A stretch of DNA of 64,000 nucleotides, from assembly GCA_000961765.1 (NCBI GenBank), contig LADT01000024.1:1-64000 (forward strand), given 5' to 3'. Under the pieces are notes generated by a model that was given only the letters and a program-made list of their open reading frames with translations, made no database searches and was not told the origin of the DNA. The DNA is from Clostridiaceae bacterium BRH_c20a. GTDB lineage: Bacteria > Bacillota > Peptococcia > Peptococcales > BICA1-8. Shown here piece by piece: positions 1 to 8,156 of the stretch; the stretch's first letter is position 1; the number at the start of each line of letters is the position of its first letter. The translations under genes and the position numbers were made by a program.

Positions 1-2
1 GG

Positions 3-1909
3 ATCGAGTAGCCGGGGCTTCACAGCCCCAAGCCCTCACAGAACCGGACTTGCGCTACTAACGCATCCGGCTCTTCACACCACCATTCACATAGCATAGC
101 TACTTCCCATTCCTAGGTCGAATATTCTTACATGAGTTTTGGCTTTTGGTAATGGATACTTTTTCAGAAATAGATTAAACTTACCCCAATTAAAACTTTT
201 ACATTGACTTCTTCTGTTTAACCATTTGTATAGAATCCTTCCAACTTCATAAATGAAATTGCTTACTGCATTTAGATTATCCGTTACTCCATAATATCTA
301 CAATATCCTTGCAGTTTAATATTCATTTTCTGCATGAAGTCTTTAATTGGCATGTTTCTGTTCATTTTAATCCATAATTTACAACGAAGTAAGCTTGCTC
401 TATATTTCTTCTTGCTTGTCTTGCGTTTTATGCGTTTCGACCCATTTTTGTCCTTACCCATATAATGCGTAAAACCCAGAAAATCAAATGAGTTATTTCC
501 TTTACATCCTCCTGCGATATTGTCCTCATCATTATCTTCTTTTCCCAAGGATAGAATCTTCGTCTTTTCTTCTGCCACTTCCAGTTTGAATTTTCCTAGC
601 CGCTCTATCATTTCTTTGTAAAATGCTTCAGCATCTTCTTTATATTGAAAACAAAAGACCACATCATCCGCATATCTTACCATATAAGCCTTGCCCCTAC
701 ATTTCTTCCTATATACTTTTTCAAACCATAAATCTAATACATAGTGCAGGTATATATTTCCAAGAATTGGTGAGCAACACCCACCCTGAGGCGTACCTTC
801 AGGTGACTCATATTCAATGCCAGCTTCTATTATACCCGAACGCAGAAATCTGGATATCAATCTAAGTATGTTAGGGTCTATTATTCTATGCTGAACAAAT
901 CTCATTAACCATTCGTGGTCCACATTGTCAAAGAATGCTTTTATATCTGCATCTACTATATAATTGATTTCTCTTTTATTTACTATCTTATCTAGGACTT
1001 TTAGTGCATCATGACATCCTCTGTTCGGTCTAAACCCAAAAGAACATTCCAGAAAGTCTTGCTCGTAAATAGCATTTAGTATCTTTGCTAGTGCCGACTG
1101 TACTAGTTTATCCTCATATGCAGGTATCCCTAATGGTCTTTTCTTTTTAGAGCCCGGTTTGGGTATATATACTCTCTTTACTGGTTGTGGCTTGTAAGCC
1201 TGCCTTTTCATACGCTTAACTAGATCCTCTACTTTAAACTCCAGATCTTTCTCATATTCCTCTTTGGTCACTTCGTCTACTCCAGCAGCCTTCTTATTAT
1301 TCATTTCCTTGTGACATTCCTTTATTGCTTCTTTATTGATGAGATGAGCAAGTGATGTAAATTTCTCATTAGGACGCTTTCTCGCTGCTTCTGCTATCCT
1401 GGCTAGATTCGTTTCCATACTTTTCTACCTCCGTATGTGTAGCATATGTTTCTCTAACAAGGGCAATGTTGTGTTACCGCCTTTCCTCGACAGGCATTAC
1501 CCTGCTTCATCAGTACTATGCAGTAATCTGACTCCCTAACGTATTCGGTCTCCTAACTTTGTTATCGCTTGTTGACCTTACTTCCTCTGCGTGAAGAACA
1601 GTTAGGGTCTCCCACGTTGATGCACCATAACTATGTGTAGCATGCCAAGGTCACCGACCCCGGGGAAGCTAATATATTCTCGCTTAGCGAATATATTAGT
1701 GTTGTTTTCTACTCCGTCCAAAGTATCAACCTTCCCTACGAGATTTCGAGGCTCTATCCCTTCAGCTTGCGCTTTCGGCCTACTACCTTGCTGTCTACGC
1801 TTAACATTACAAGTTACCCGGCAATGTCCAAGACTCGCTATGAGTGATTTGCTAAATCTTTCTCAGTGGGATTCCCACCCACTATATGGTGCACCCCTGC
1901 GTGGCGCAC
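3..1909 (-). mobile_element. Group II intron (about 1.9 kb) with internal reverse transcriptase
   Basis: On the minus strand the element opens with GTGCG at 1909 and closes near position 3, ending ...CTACTCGAT. The 3' part (about 33-79) folds into a typical domain V hairpin: GAGCCGGATGCG pairs with CGC..GTCCGGTTC. A GC-rich domain VI stem follows (GGGGC/GCCCC, about 18-31). Positions 1419-1909 would be ribozyme domains I-IV, including the hairpin formed by CTAATATATTCGC and its complement near 1670-1700. The reading frame for the maturase lies in domain IV. The intron sits directly downstream of an imperfect stem-loop (1911-1942) that follows a transposase remnant. This placement and an endonuclease-free protein are what is known for bacterial class C introns. 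The boundaries are inferred from consensus ends and from a related uninterrupted copy near 3330-3342. Confidence 0.85.
87..1418 (-). CDS. ltrA: Group II intron reverse transcriptase/maturase
   Basis: A 443-residue intron-encoded protein that would copy the intron RNA into DNA at the target and help it splice. The reverse transcriptase domain fills roughly residues 60-330, with the catalytic YADD motif (MVRYADDVVF, near residue 250) and the upstream PEGTPQGG motif. A maturase (X) domain follows to the C-terminus. I see no HNH endonuclease Cys/His pattern, and the protein ends soon after the X domain, so it is the short endonuclease-free form. The start ATG at 1418 follows ACGGAGGTAGAAAAGT, a good ribosome site. 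The frame is intact, so the element may still be active. A retron or DGR enzyme is unlikely given the intron RNA ends around it. Confidence 0.95.
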   Translation of the reverse strand: METNLARIAEAARKRPNEKFTSLAHLINKEAIKECHKEMNNKKAAGVDEVTKEEYEKDLEFKVEDLVKRMKRQAYKPQPVKRVYIPKPGSKKKRPLGIPAYEDKLVQSALAKILNAIYEQDFLECSFGFRPNRGCHDALKVLDKIVNKREINYIVDADIKAFFDNVDHEWLMRFVQHRIIDPNILRLISRFLRSGIIEAGIEYESPEGTPQGGCCSPILGNIYLHYVLDLWFEKVYRKKCRGKAYMVRYADDVVFCFQYKEDAEAFYKEMIERLGKFKLEVAEEKTKILSLGKEDNDEDNIAGGCKGNNSFDFLGFTHYMGKDKNGSKRIKRKTSKKKYRASLLRCKLWIKMNRNMPIKDFMQKMNIKLQGYCRYYGVTDNLNAVSNFIYEVGRILYKWLNRRSQCKSFNWGKFNLFLKKYPLPKAKTHVRIFDLGMGSSYAM

Positions 1910-1910
1910 G

Positions 1911-1942
1911 GACGGTTCTCTTTGCTTCCAGAGAACACCGTC
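1911..1942 (-). other. Stem-loop at the intron insertion site
   Basis: An inverted repeat (GACGGTTCTCT against AGAGAACACCGTC, with a two-base bulge) lies between the stop of the transposase remnant and the first base of the intron. It looks like a terminator stem that served as the intron's landing site. The same stem, with changes, is present at about 3342-3374 without an intron. Confidence 0.6.
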
Positions 1943-2292
1943 TATTCTTCCAAATTAATTTTATGGACAACACCGTTGCTAACTCCTACAAGATTTGCAA
2001 CTTGTCTGTGGCTTAGTTTGCTGTTTTTTAATAGCTCTCTAATCAGTTCCTTTAAATATTGTGGGTTCCGGAAAATTTCTTTATAATCAATAATATTTCT
2101 TTCTTGACAATATGTTGAAATTATTTCCTGTCCCTTTTCTAATCTCATTTTTCTAAATCCTTCTTTTATTTCTAAGTACTCATTACTGTCTTCTTCAGAG
2201 TGAAAAATTTCAAATTCCTTAACATTACCTGAAAAGTAACCTAATATGAGTTCTTTTTGTTGGCGGCTTATGGTTTTTGTATATATACACAA
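1942..2292 (-). pseudogene. Transposase C-terminal remnant (HTH tail)
   Basis: An open frame of 116 codons from a TTG that lacks a clear ribosome site; the frame stays open for about ten more codons upstream before a stop. The last 35 residues (LIRELLKNSKLSHRQVANLV and onward) resemble the helix-turn-helix tail of IS200-like/REP-associated tyrosine transposases (Y1). No catalytic HUH or Tyr motif is visible, so the N-terminal catalytic domain is missing. The final 50 codons are duplicated at 3372-3521 with two amino-acid differences. Family assignment rests on the tail only. It could instead be a small regulator, but the truncated repeat copy argues for a decaying mobile element. Confidence 0.55.
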
Positions 2293-2462
2293 TAATCCTA
2301 AAATGTTAAGCCAACCTGCAGATCATAAATAATTCAAACCAATCAAGAAAATTATGCTGATGAAATGCTAATAAAAATATATAAAAACCTGAGCAATTAT
2401 TTCCATAAAAAATAAAAAATATAAGAAGACCTTAGAAAGATCTCCTTAATAATTAACTTGAA

Positions 2463-2807
2463 CTATTCCAAACCAAGTAGCCTTTTAATCCTTATTTCAA
2501 CTTCTCTAAAAGTTATATCATTTATTTCGCCGGTTTTAGAAATTAACCTTTCCTTAGATATAGCCCTAATATCCTCTGTTTTTATATAAGAATCTACTGT
2601 TAGGCCTGTTTCTGGAGCTTTTACTGGCACATGTAAAGGTTGTCTTTTATTACGCTTTGTTAATGGTACTACTACTACCATTCTCGCACCTCCAAAGTTA
2701 AAGGCATCAACAGAAATAATTAAAACTGGCCTTTTTCCGGCTTGTTCATTACCAACTACAGGGTCGAGGTTTGCAAACCAGATATCACCACGTTTCAGAA
2801 GAATCAT
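2463..2807 (-). CDS. mazF: MazF/PemK-family toxin (endoribonuclease)
   Basis: A 114-residue protein of the MazF/PemK fold, which in this family cleaves mRNA at short sequences and is held inactive by its antitoxin. The family features are the N-terminal RGDIWFANLDPVVGNEQAGK segment, with the conserved basic and Asp-Pro residues, and the RPVLIIS strand that follows. A middle VVPLTK strand and a C-terminal helix (EVEIRIKRLLGL) complete the fold. Length matches the family (110-120). The start overlaps the end of the antitoxin gene by 23 bases, the usual translational coupling. The pair lies between two transposase remnants. Confidence 0.92.
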   Translation of the reverse strand: MILLKRGDIWFANLDPVVGNEQAGKRPVLIISVDAFNFGGARMVVVVPLTKRNKRQPLHVPVKAPETGLTVDSYIKTEDIRAISKERLISKTGEINDITFREVEIRIKRLLGLE

Positions 2808-3045
2808 CCTCCAATCCGTCCATTAGGGTAACATCCATTTCCTTACGTTCCGCTAATTCATTTTTCCAGTCCTCTGCTGACATTCTTTCATATGCAACAT
2901 TAGCTTCCTCAAAAAACTTTTTTGTTTTATATTGCTTTGTAAGCTTATCTAAAATCCCTTGTAAAGTTGTATTTTCTTTTTCAGCGACCTCTTTTAACAT
3001 TTCATATGTTGAAAATGAAACTTTAATTGATTTAGTTTTGCTCAT
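2785..3045 (-). CDS. MazE-like antitoxin (ribbon-helix-helix type)
   Basis: An 86-residue partner of the MazF-like toxin. The N-terminus (MSKTKSIKVSFSTYEMLKEV) fits a ribbon-helix-helix DNA-binding domain. The acidic C-terminal half, ending LMDGLEDDSSETW, fits a toxin-binding tail that is disordered when free. I chose ATG at 3045, nine bases after GGAG; a longer frame opens at a TTG at 3060 that lies inside the ribosome site. An antitoxin of this kind normally represses its own operon; the AT-rich palindrome-like stretch just upstream (3060-3090, ATTATTCTATATATTATTCT) is a candidate operator. The toxin follows with a 23-base overlap. Confidence 0.85.
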   Translation of the reverse strand: MSKTKSIKVSFSTYEMLKEVAEKENTTLQGILDKLTKQYKTKKFFEEANVAYERMSAEDWKNELAERKEMDVTLMDGLEDDSSETW

Positions 3046-3341
3046 CCAATACCACTCCAAAGTAGAATTATTATTCTATATATTATTCTACCAAATAGTA
3101 GATGCAATATCAATTTTTAAAATTTACTTTTTTTCGTTTAGCTTATTTCTCTATTTTGTATTGACACATGCCAAAAACTGTCTCTTTTCCAATATGAATT
3201 AATTCTCCCAAACGAATTAGAGGCAAAAATTTAGCTACATCGCCTTCTTAGGTAGTTTGTCCTACTACTCCTCCTAAATTGTTCTTAGAATCCCGCCTTG
3301 AAGAATAGCGTTTCTAATCAACCCAACGGAAGGTCCGGGGA

Positions 3342-3521
3342 ACGGTTCTTTTTGCTTCCAGAGAACATCGTCTATTCTTCCAAATTAATTTTATGGACAA
3401 CACCGTTGCTAACTCCTACAGGATTTGCAACTTGTCTGTGGCTTAGTTTGCTGTTTTTTAGTAGCTCTTTAATCAGTTCCTTTAAATATTGTGGATTCCG
3501 GAAAATTTCTTTATAATCAAT
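3342..3521 (-). pseudogene. Second copy of the transposase tail, without intron
   Basis: About 180 bases nearly identical to 1913-2091. The coding part (3372-3521, minus) gives the last 50 residues of the transposase remnant with two substitutions (Arg to Lys, Leu to Pro) and the same stop. The frame is not continued upstream. Past the stop, the stem-loop and the sequence GAACCGTTCC/CCGG mark the place where the intron sits in the other copy, so this is an unoccupied relative of the intron target. The rest of the 3046-3614 gap is AT-rich without a gene that I can support. Confidence 0.75.
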
Positions 3522-3561
3522 CTATATCAAGACGGCACGGGTGGTAATGGGCATGCCAATA

Positions 3562-3589
3562 TGATCCTTCGCTATCGCTCAGGATGACA
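3562..3589. repeat. Intergenic palindromic-family half site (GATCCTTCGCTATCGCTCAGGATGACA)
   Basis: A single arm of the dispersed repeat seen more fully near 14916, 23245 and 60228. It sits between the transposase fragment and the end of the next minus-strand gene. Confidence 0.7.
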
Positions 3590-3614
3590 GGAATGCTTTA
3601 GTTAGTGGTAGCCT

Positions 3615-4253
3615 TCACATTTTAGCACTTATCCAAATAATAAAAGCCAGTAAAAGAATAACCAGTGCTAGATCGATTAAACCTCTAAAGGAATTTATCT
3701 TTGTCGTCTTATTTATCTGGTCTTTCATCTCAGCAATAATATCTTCATAACAATAAATTTCACTAAATCTTATGAATTTTACGCTTAATGAGGTGCTGAC
3801 TATCCCTTCAGGTTTTATCTTGATAACAGCTTCCCCTTGGTCTAAAGTAATCAAGCTTTCCGACAAGTTCTCTGAGATTTCATAATTTAATTCATATTTC
3901 CTCAAGATTTGTGATGCAATCGATAAGAACTGGTCATCCTTAATATTTACCGCTATAAAATCTTTACTACTAAAAAAATTTCTAGTTAGAAACAAAAAGG
4001 CTACGGTTACAACTAGTAAAATAACCAATAAGTATATTTTCGAGCCAGTCAGGATATTTTCTTCAAAAAAGAAAATATCTACAAGACTAGAAACAAAAAA
4101 AACCACACTTAAAAACTTTGATAAGAAGTCAACTACTTTAAATTCTTGGTAAAAGTTTTTTTCTTTACGCTTTTTGAAAACAACAGAAATAATTTGTATA
4201 ATAAATAAAACCACGAGCATAGTGGTTAATGTTAAATTTAATCTATCCACCAT
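3615..4253 (-). CDS. Hypothetical membrane protein with a C-terminal tail anchor
   Basis: 212 residues that I do not recognise. Hydrophobic stretches suggest three N-terminal membrane segments (about residues 7-27, 45-62 and 72-90), a soluble middle part of about 95 residues rich in Ile/Ser/Glu, and a last membrane helix at about 192-210 (ALVILLLAFIIWISAKM). The soluble part (FIAVNIKDDQFLSIASQILR...) resembles small alpha/beta domains of bacterial PH-like or DUF5673-like membrane proteins, but this is only an impression. The start ATG at 4253 follows AGAGAG, a weak ribosome site. It may share a transcript with the DUF3786 gene upstream. Confidence 0.6.
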   Translation of the reverse strand: MVDRLNLTLTTMLVVLFIIQIISVVFKKRKEKNFYQEFKVVDFLSKFLSVVFFVSSLVDIFFFEENILTGSKIYLLVILLVVTVAFLFLTRNFFSSKDFIAVNIKDDQFLSIASQILRKYELNYEISENLSESLITLDQGEAVIKIKPEGIVSTSLSVKFIRFSEIYCYEDIIAEMKDQINKTTKINSFRGLIDLALVILLLAFIIWISAKM

Positions 4254-4325
4254 TATCTCTCTTTCTGTTCTTTAATTTTCAAGGCTTTATAATGAAGCAG
4301 CTATCAACTAGGGATACCTTAAACC

Positions 4326-4970
4326 CTATTTTTTTTCGATAGCATATTGCTCTAAAATCAGGGCCTTTATTAGTCTGCATAAAGCTCCGGTATCCTCTAT
4401 ATGCATTTGATCTGATGTTGTGCGATCCAAAAGAATCTGACAGGTAGAAGGTATACCCTCTTCACCCTCCCAAAATTGGATTAACACCGGGATTCTTGGG
4501 ACAAATTCACCCCTTGCTGCTACATCGGCCTTGGTATCTAATAGAGTAAATCCTAATTTAGTTAATATAATGGGGACTAACGCCTTATCACATTCTGTGA
4601 AAAATCTTCCTAGCGGTTCCAAAGCGCCCATCATAATATTTCGATAATATAAATTACCATGGGGCAGTTCCCTGTAGGATACCCATTCATTTTGAAGAGG
4701 AATTTCCGCAGCATGGGATAAGTAATTTAACAAAATCAGTTCCCAATAAATTGATATGGGTTTTTCCGGGGATTCCTTTAAAAACATCTGACCTTCAGGA
4801 TATTCAATTTGGATTTTATGACCAAAACTTTCAACACTAAAAGAATTAGTGCCCTGATCATAGGGTAGTAAGGTCACCTTTGAAATAATTTCCGGTGACA
4901 GTTGCTGAAATTTCTTCCTGCTTTGTTCAAATGCCGCTGTTAACCAGCCTTCCCGTGGATTTTTCTCCAT
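4326..4970 (-). CDS. DUF3786 domain protein
   Basis: 214 residues matching the pattern of DUF3786, a family of unknown function found mostly in strict anaerobes. The recognisable parts are the YRELPHGNLYYRN segment, the region around GPLGRFF-like LEPLGRFFTECD, and the block PVLIQFWEGEEGIPSTCQIL with following ILLDRTTSDQMHIEDTGAL. I place the start at ATG 4970, seven bases after GGAGG; the frame continues ten codons further to 5000 but those codons contain the ribosome site. Soluble, no signal peptide. Some family members lie near corrinoid or CO-dehydrogenase genes, but no such neighbour is present here. Confidence 0.75.
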   Translation of the reverse strand: MEKNPREGWLTAAFEQSRKKFQQLSPEIISKVTLLPYDQGTNSFSVESFGHKIQIEYPEGQMFLKESPEKPISIYWELILLNYLSHAAEIPLQNEWVSYRELPHGNLYYRNIMMGALEPLGRFFTECDKALVPIILTKLGFTLLDTKADVAARGEFVPRIPVLIQFWEGEEGIPSTCQILLDRTTSDQMHIEDTGALCRLIKALILEQYAIEKK

Positions 4971-5049
4971 AAAGACGCCTCCATTATTTAAATATGTCAC
5001 TTGTATAATTATAAGATATTATAATTATTAAGTAAAATATTATTCATCA

Positions 5050-5078
5050 TTGACAATATTCAGTGCATATAATAAAAT
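5050..5078 (+). promoter_or_regulatory. SigA-type promoter of the cation-efflux gene
   Basis: TTGACA at 5050-5055 and TAAAAT at 5073-5078 are separated by 17 bases; transcription would start near 5085 and give a leader of about 145 bases before the gene. Confidence 0.65.
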
Positions 5079-5084
5079 ATAAAA

Positions 5085-5207
5085 AATATTAAGCAGGCAG
5101 GTGTACCAATAGGTATACTAGAGCCGGGCTTCTGCTGAAGCAGTGGATATATAAATCCATGGGCATTTTCGGAAAACGATTATCCCATGGATTTTTTTCT
5201 TTGTCAA
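5085..5207 (+). promoter_or_regulatory. Structured leader with intrinsic terminator; candidate NiCo-type riboswitch
   Basis: The leader contains a stem GTGTACC/GGTATAC (5101-5118), a junction GAGCCGGGC, a second stem CTGC-TGAA-GCAG (5132-5143), and then a strong terminator. The terminator arms are AAATCCATGGG (5153-5163) and CCCATGGATTT (5183-5193), followed by seven Ts. Inside its loop TTTTC/GGAAAA can form another stem, so a four-way junction alternative to the terminator is possible. The NiCo (czcD) riboswitch is known to control cation-efflux genes by this type of attenuation, and AGGCAGG near 5095 is reminiscent of its junction. The match is from memory and partial; the attenuator itself is clear. 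Confidence 0.5.
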
Positions 5208-5231
5208 AAACAGCTGAAGGGATTGGTTTTT

Positions 5232-6110
5232 ATGGCAACTGATAACTTTAAGAAGGTAAAACAGGTGCTTTGGATAATTCTTTTTGCAAACCTGGCTGTG
5301 GCGGTATTAAAAATTATCATTGGAAGTACTATTAAAAGTGCCAGCATGACTGCAGATGGGTTTCATTCACTTTCTGATGCATCATCTAATATAGTTGGTT
5401 TAATTGGTATCCAGTACGCTTCCAAGCCGGTAGACGAAGACCATCCTTACGGACACAGAAAATTTGAAACACTTGCCGGGTTGTTTATTGCTAGTATGCT
5501 CTTTGTAGTTAGCGGAAAAATTATCCTCGGTGCAATTGATAGATTCATGAACCCCATTATACCTAATATTACCTTAGAGAGCCTTATTTTACTTCTCGTA
5601 ACACTATCTATTAATATATTTGTGTGTGTATTTGAATATAGAAAGGGGAAGAAATTAAATAGCCGGATTTTAATTTCCGACTCAATGCATACAAAAAGCG
5701 ATATCTATGTCTCAATTGGTGTATTAGTTACACTTATTTCTATTAGACTTGGTTTACCACCGGTGATTGATCCCATAGCATCCCTAATAGTGGCCGTATT
5801 TATAATTCACGCAGCTTATGAAATCTTTAGAGATAATAGTGAGGTTCTAGTTGACAAAGCAGTAGTTGATACTGAGAAAATAAGGACTATCGCCCAGAGT
5901 TTTGAACAGGTTAAAGACACACATAATATTCGAAGTCGGGGATGTGAATATGACTTGCATATAGATATGCATATTATGATTGAACCTGATATGAGTGTCA
6001 AAGAATCCCATGAATTAATCCTAAATATACAAGAAAAAATCTGTGAAGAAGTAGACGGAAATGTACAGATTATAGCCCATCTCGAGCCATATCGTGAAGT
6101 AATACGGTAG
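5232..6110 (+). CDS. Cation diffusion facilitator family metal efflux protein
   Basis: A 292-residue inner-membrane antiporter that exports divalent metal ions in exchange for protons. About six membrane helices precede a cytosolic domain of about 85 residues. The paired metal sites of the family are visible: ADGFHSLSDASSN in helix 2 and DSMHTKSD in helix 5. The C-terminal domain carries His/Asp-rich YDLHIDMHIMI, typical of the regulatory metal site. Start chosen at ATG 5232, eight bases after AAGGGA. An ATG at 5187 in the same frame lies inside the terminator hairpin of the leader and is unlikely to be used. Control by the leader RNA suggests induction by its metal; Ni/Co, Zn or Fe/Mn cannot be told from sequence. 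Confidence 0.93.
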   Translation: MATDNFKKVKQVLWIILFANLAVAVLKIIIGSTIKSASMTADGFHSLSDASSNIVGLIGIQYASKPVDEDHPYGHRKFETLAGLFIASMLFVVSGKIILGAIDRFMNPIIPNITLESLILLLVTLSINIFVCVFEYRKGKKLNSRILISDSMHTKSDIYVSIGVLVTLISIRLGLPPVIDPIASLIVAVFIIHAAYEIFRDNSEVLVDKAVVDTEKIRTIAQSFEQVKDTHNIRSRGCEYDLHIDMHIMIEPDMSVKESHELILNIQEKICEEVDGNVQIIAHLEPYREVIR

Positions 6111-6246
6111 GTAGCCAATCGCACACTTCCTCGCCATGGATGTCAACTTTCCTCCTAATATCTACCTCTGAATTGAAATACTCGTGTGTTAAGGAATCCT
6201 TTTTAATCCCTGCTGCTATTAAAACTTTAGAAATTATTGTGCTTCT

Positions 6247-7956
6247 TCAATTTTTTAGCTTAAACTTCTTTGCCATAGATGTTAATTTTTCCGACGCCTC
6301 AGCAAGGGAGTTAGCTGCTTGAACAACTGACTCCATGGAACTATTTTGTTGTTGAGCAAATGCACTAGCTTCCTCAATACCTGCAGAACTATCCTGAGCT
6401 ATAGAAGCTACTTGCTCAATACTAAGTGTTATTTCCTTGCTGCTAATATTAAGGGTATTTAATGTCGAAGAGACATTTTGAATCTTTTCTGTCATTTGTT
6501 TTACTTCTGTACTAATTTGCTGGAAGTTTTCACCTGTATGCTTTATTTGTTCAGTTCCTTGCTCAACTTCACGATAACCCTTTTCTAAGGAAGTAGTAAC
6601 AGCCCGGGACTCTTTCTGAATGCCTTGAACAATTGATGTAATTTCGGAAAGTGAGCTCCCTACTTGATCAGCAAGCTTTCTAACTTCTTCTGCCACTACA
6701 GCAAATCCCCTACCTGATTCACCTGCTCTTGCTGCCTCTATTGCCGCATTCAAAGCAAGAAGGCTTGTTTGTGCAGCAATATCATTAATAACTTGGACAA
6801 GTATAGAAATTTTCTTAATCATATTTTCTAAATCCTGCACCTTACTTACAGAATCGTTAAATATATTATTGATCATACTCATCTGTGTCACAGAGATATC
6901 CATTTGTTCATTTCCCTGACTTGCTAGATTTAATACTTTTACAGACGCTTCTTTTAATAACTCTCCCTCTTTATCAGCCTCTACAATGTTGTCAGTAAAA
7001 CTATTGGCTGAAACAGTAATTTGGTTTGATGCCTCTGCCTGCTGTTGGGTCCCGGTAGAAATCTGTTCCATGATTAATGAAATTTGCTCACTTCCCTTTT
7101 GTACTTCATTGGCTATTTGTTTTAATTCTTCACTTTGAGAGGATACTTCCTGGGATGTACCTGTTAGTTCCGTTAATATATTTCGTAAATTAATAATCAT
7201 AGCATTAGTTGAATTTGCAAGTTGTCCGATTTCATCATTACCGTTATAGTTCAGCTTATTTACTAATAAATTTCCATCTGCTACTGCCCTATTCATTTCC
7301 ACTATTTGCTTTAAATTACGATTTACTCCTATACTTACCAAAATGATTGTAAAAGTGCCTAACAATCCCGCTGCTATAAGAGAAGTTATTAAAACCTTTA
7401 TAGTCCTTTGAATACTATTGATGGCATCAGCTACAGCTATATCTCTGGCCTCATTAATTATTACTTTTAGCTCTTTTAAGAGGCTTATTATCTGATCACG
7501 GATTTGGGAGGTTTGTTTGCGTAATACAATTTTTTTAGTTTCATCATCTTTTTTTACGGCCTGAACAATTCTATTAATAAAAATATCCCTCGCCGTTTTA
7601 TCATATTGTTCAATTTTTTGATATATCTCTTTGGGTTTTTCCTCCTCTAATGCTTCTACTATTTCTTCTTGTAAAATTTTTATTTCTTCATCAATTTTAC
7701 TATATCCTGACACATTACTCTCGTTTTCAAAGGTTATGTATTCTGCAATTCTTATATCCTTTGCTTGAAACAGAGATTCAAGCTCGGTTATTGTAATCGC
7801 CCGTTCCCCTCCCCGCACTAGTACGTCAACTGTGTTCTTAATATCACTAAGAGATCTATAGACCATCAATGTAGCAGCAGAAAATAAGATAGTAGTTAAA
7901 ATAAGGGCTATACTATATTTAAAGCCTATAGGAATATTTCGCCACCTTAAACCCAT
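6247..7956 (-). CDS. Methyl-accepting chemotaxis protein (membrane)
   Basis: 569 residues with the standard layout. There is a first membrane helix (about residues 11-33) and an extracytoplasmic helical sensor of about 150 residues resembling the four-helix-bundle ligand domain. A second membrane helix (about 195-215), a HAMP linker and a long cytoplasmic coiled coil follow. The signalling hairpin is clear ([20 protein letters not shown] and following [15 protein letters not shown]), which binds CheA and CheW. Start set at ATG 7956, six bases after AAAGGGGGAG; an ATG seven codons upstream precedes the ribosome site. Gln/Glu pairs in the bundle mark methylation sites. The ligand cannot be predicted. 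Confidence 0.95.
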   Translation of the reverse strand: MGLRWRNIPIGFKYSIALILTTILFSAATLMVYRSLSDIKNTVDVLVRGGERAITITELESLFQAKDIRIAEYITFENESNVSGYSKIDEEIKILQEEIVEALEEEKPKEIYQKIEQYDKTARDIFINRIVQAVKKDDETKKIVLRKQTSQIRDQIISLLKELKVIINEARDIAVADAINSIQRTIKVLITSLIAAGLLGTFTIILVSIGVNRNLKQIVEMNRAVADGNLLVNKLNYNGNDEIGQLANSTNAMIINLRNILTELTGTSQEVSSQSEELKQIANEVQKGSEQISLIMEQISTGTQQQAEASNQITVSANSFTDNIVEADKEGELLKEASVKVLNLASQGNEQMDISVTQMSMINNIFNDSVSKVQDLENMIKKISILVQVINDIAAQTSLLALNAAIEAARAGESGRGFAVVAEEVRKLADQVGSSLSEITSIVQGIQKESRAVTTSLEKGYREVEQGTEQIKHTGENFQQISTEVKQMTEKIQNVSSTLNTLNISSKEITLSIEQVASIAQDSSAGIEEASAFAQQQNSSMESVVQAANSLAEASEKLTSMAKKFKLKN

Positions 7957-8129
7957 TGTTTTCTCCCCCTTTGTCATAATAAGATTTTCAATTAATTCTT
8001 CTCAGATATCTAAAAATTAATACTACCAAATTTTAGTTAATCTTAATACTACTATAATAAATCAAAATATTCTATAATTTTATAAAATCTTACTTATTAA
8101 TATTAATTATACTTACTTTTTTGGTGGAA

Positions 8130-8156
8130 AAAGAAAAAATCGCACTAATGTGCGAT
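8130..8156 (-). terminator. Intrinsic terminator of the diguanylate cyclase gene
   Basis: Stem ATCGCAC/GTGCGAT with a four-base loop, followed on the minus strand by TTTTTTC. The stop codon of the gene lies in the stem. Confidence 0.85.

Noticed and set aside
87-1418. Retron or diversity-generating reverse transcriptase
   Set aside because: The flanking RNA has group II intron ends and domain V; no template/variable repeat pair or msr/msd was found.
1633-2016. Plus-strand open frames of 127 and 66 codons
   Set aside because: They lie on the complement of intron ribozyme RNA and of the transposase remnant, and lack ribosome sites.
5187-5231. ATG at 5187 as start of the cation-efflux gene
   Set aside because: It lies inside the 3' arm of the leader terminator; ATG 5232 has a ribosome site and begins the conserved protein.
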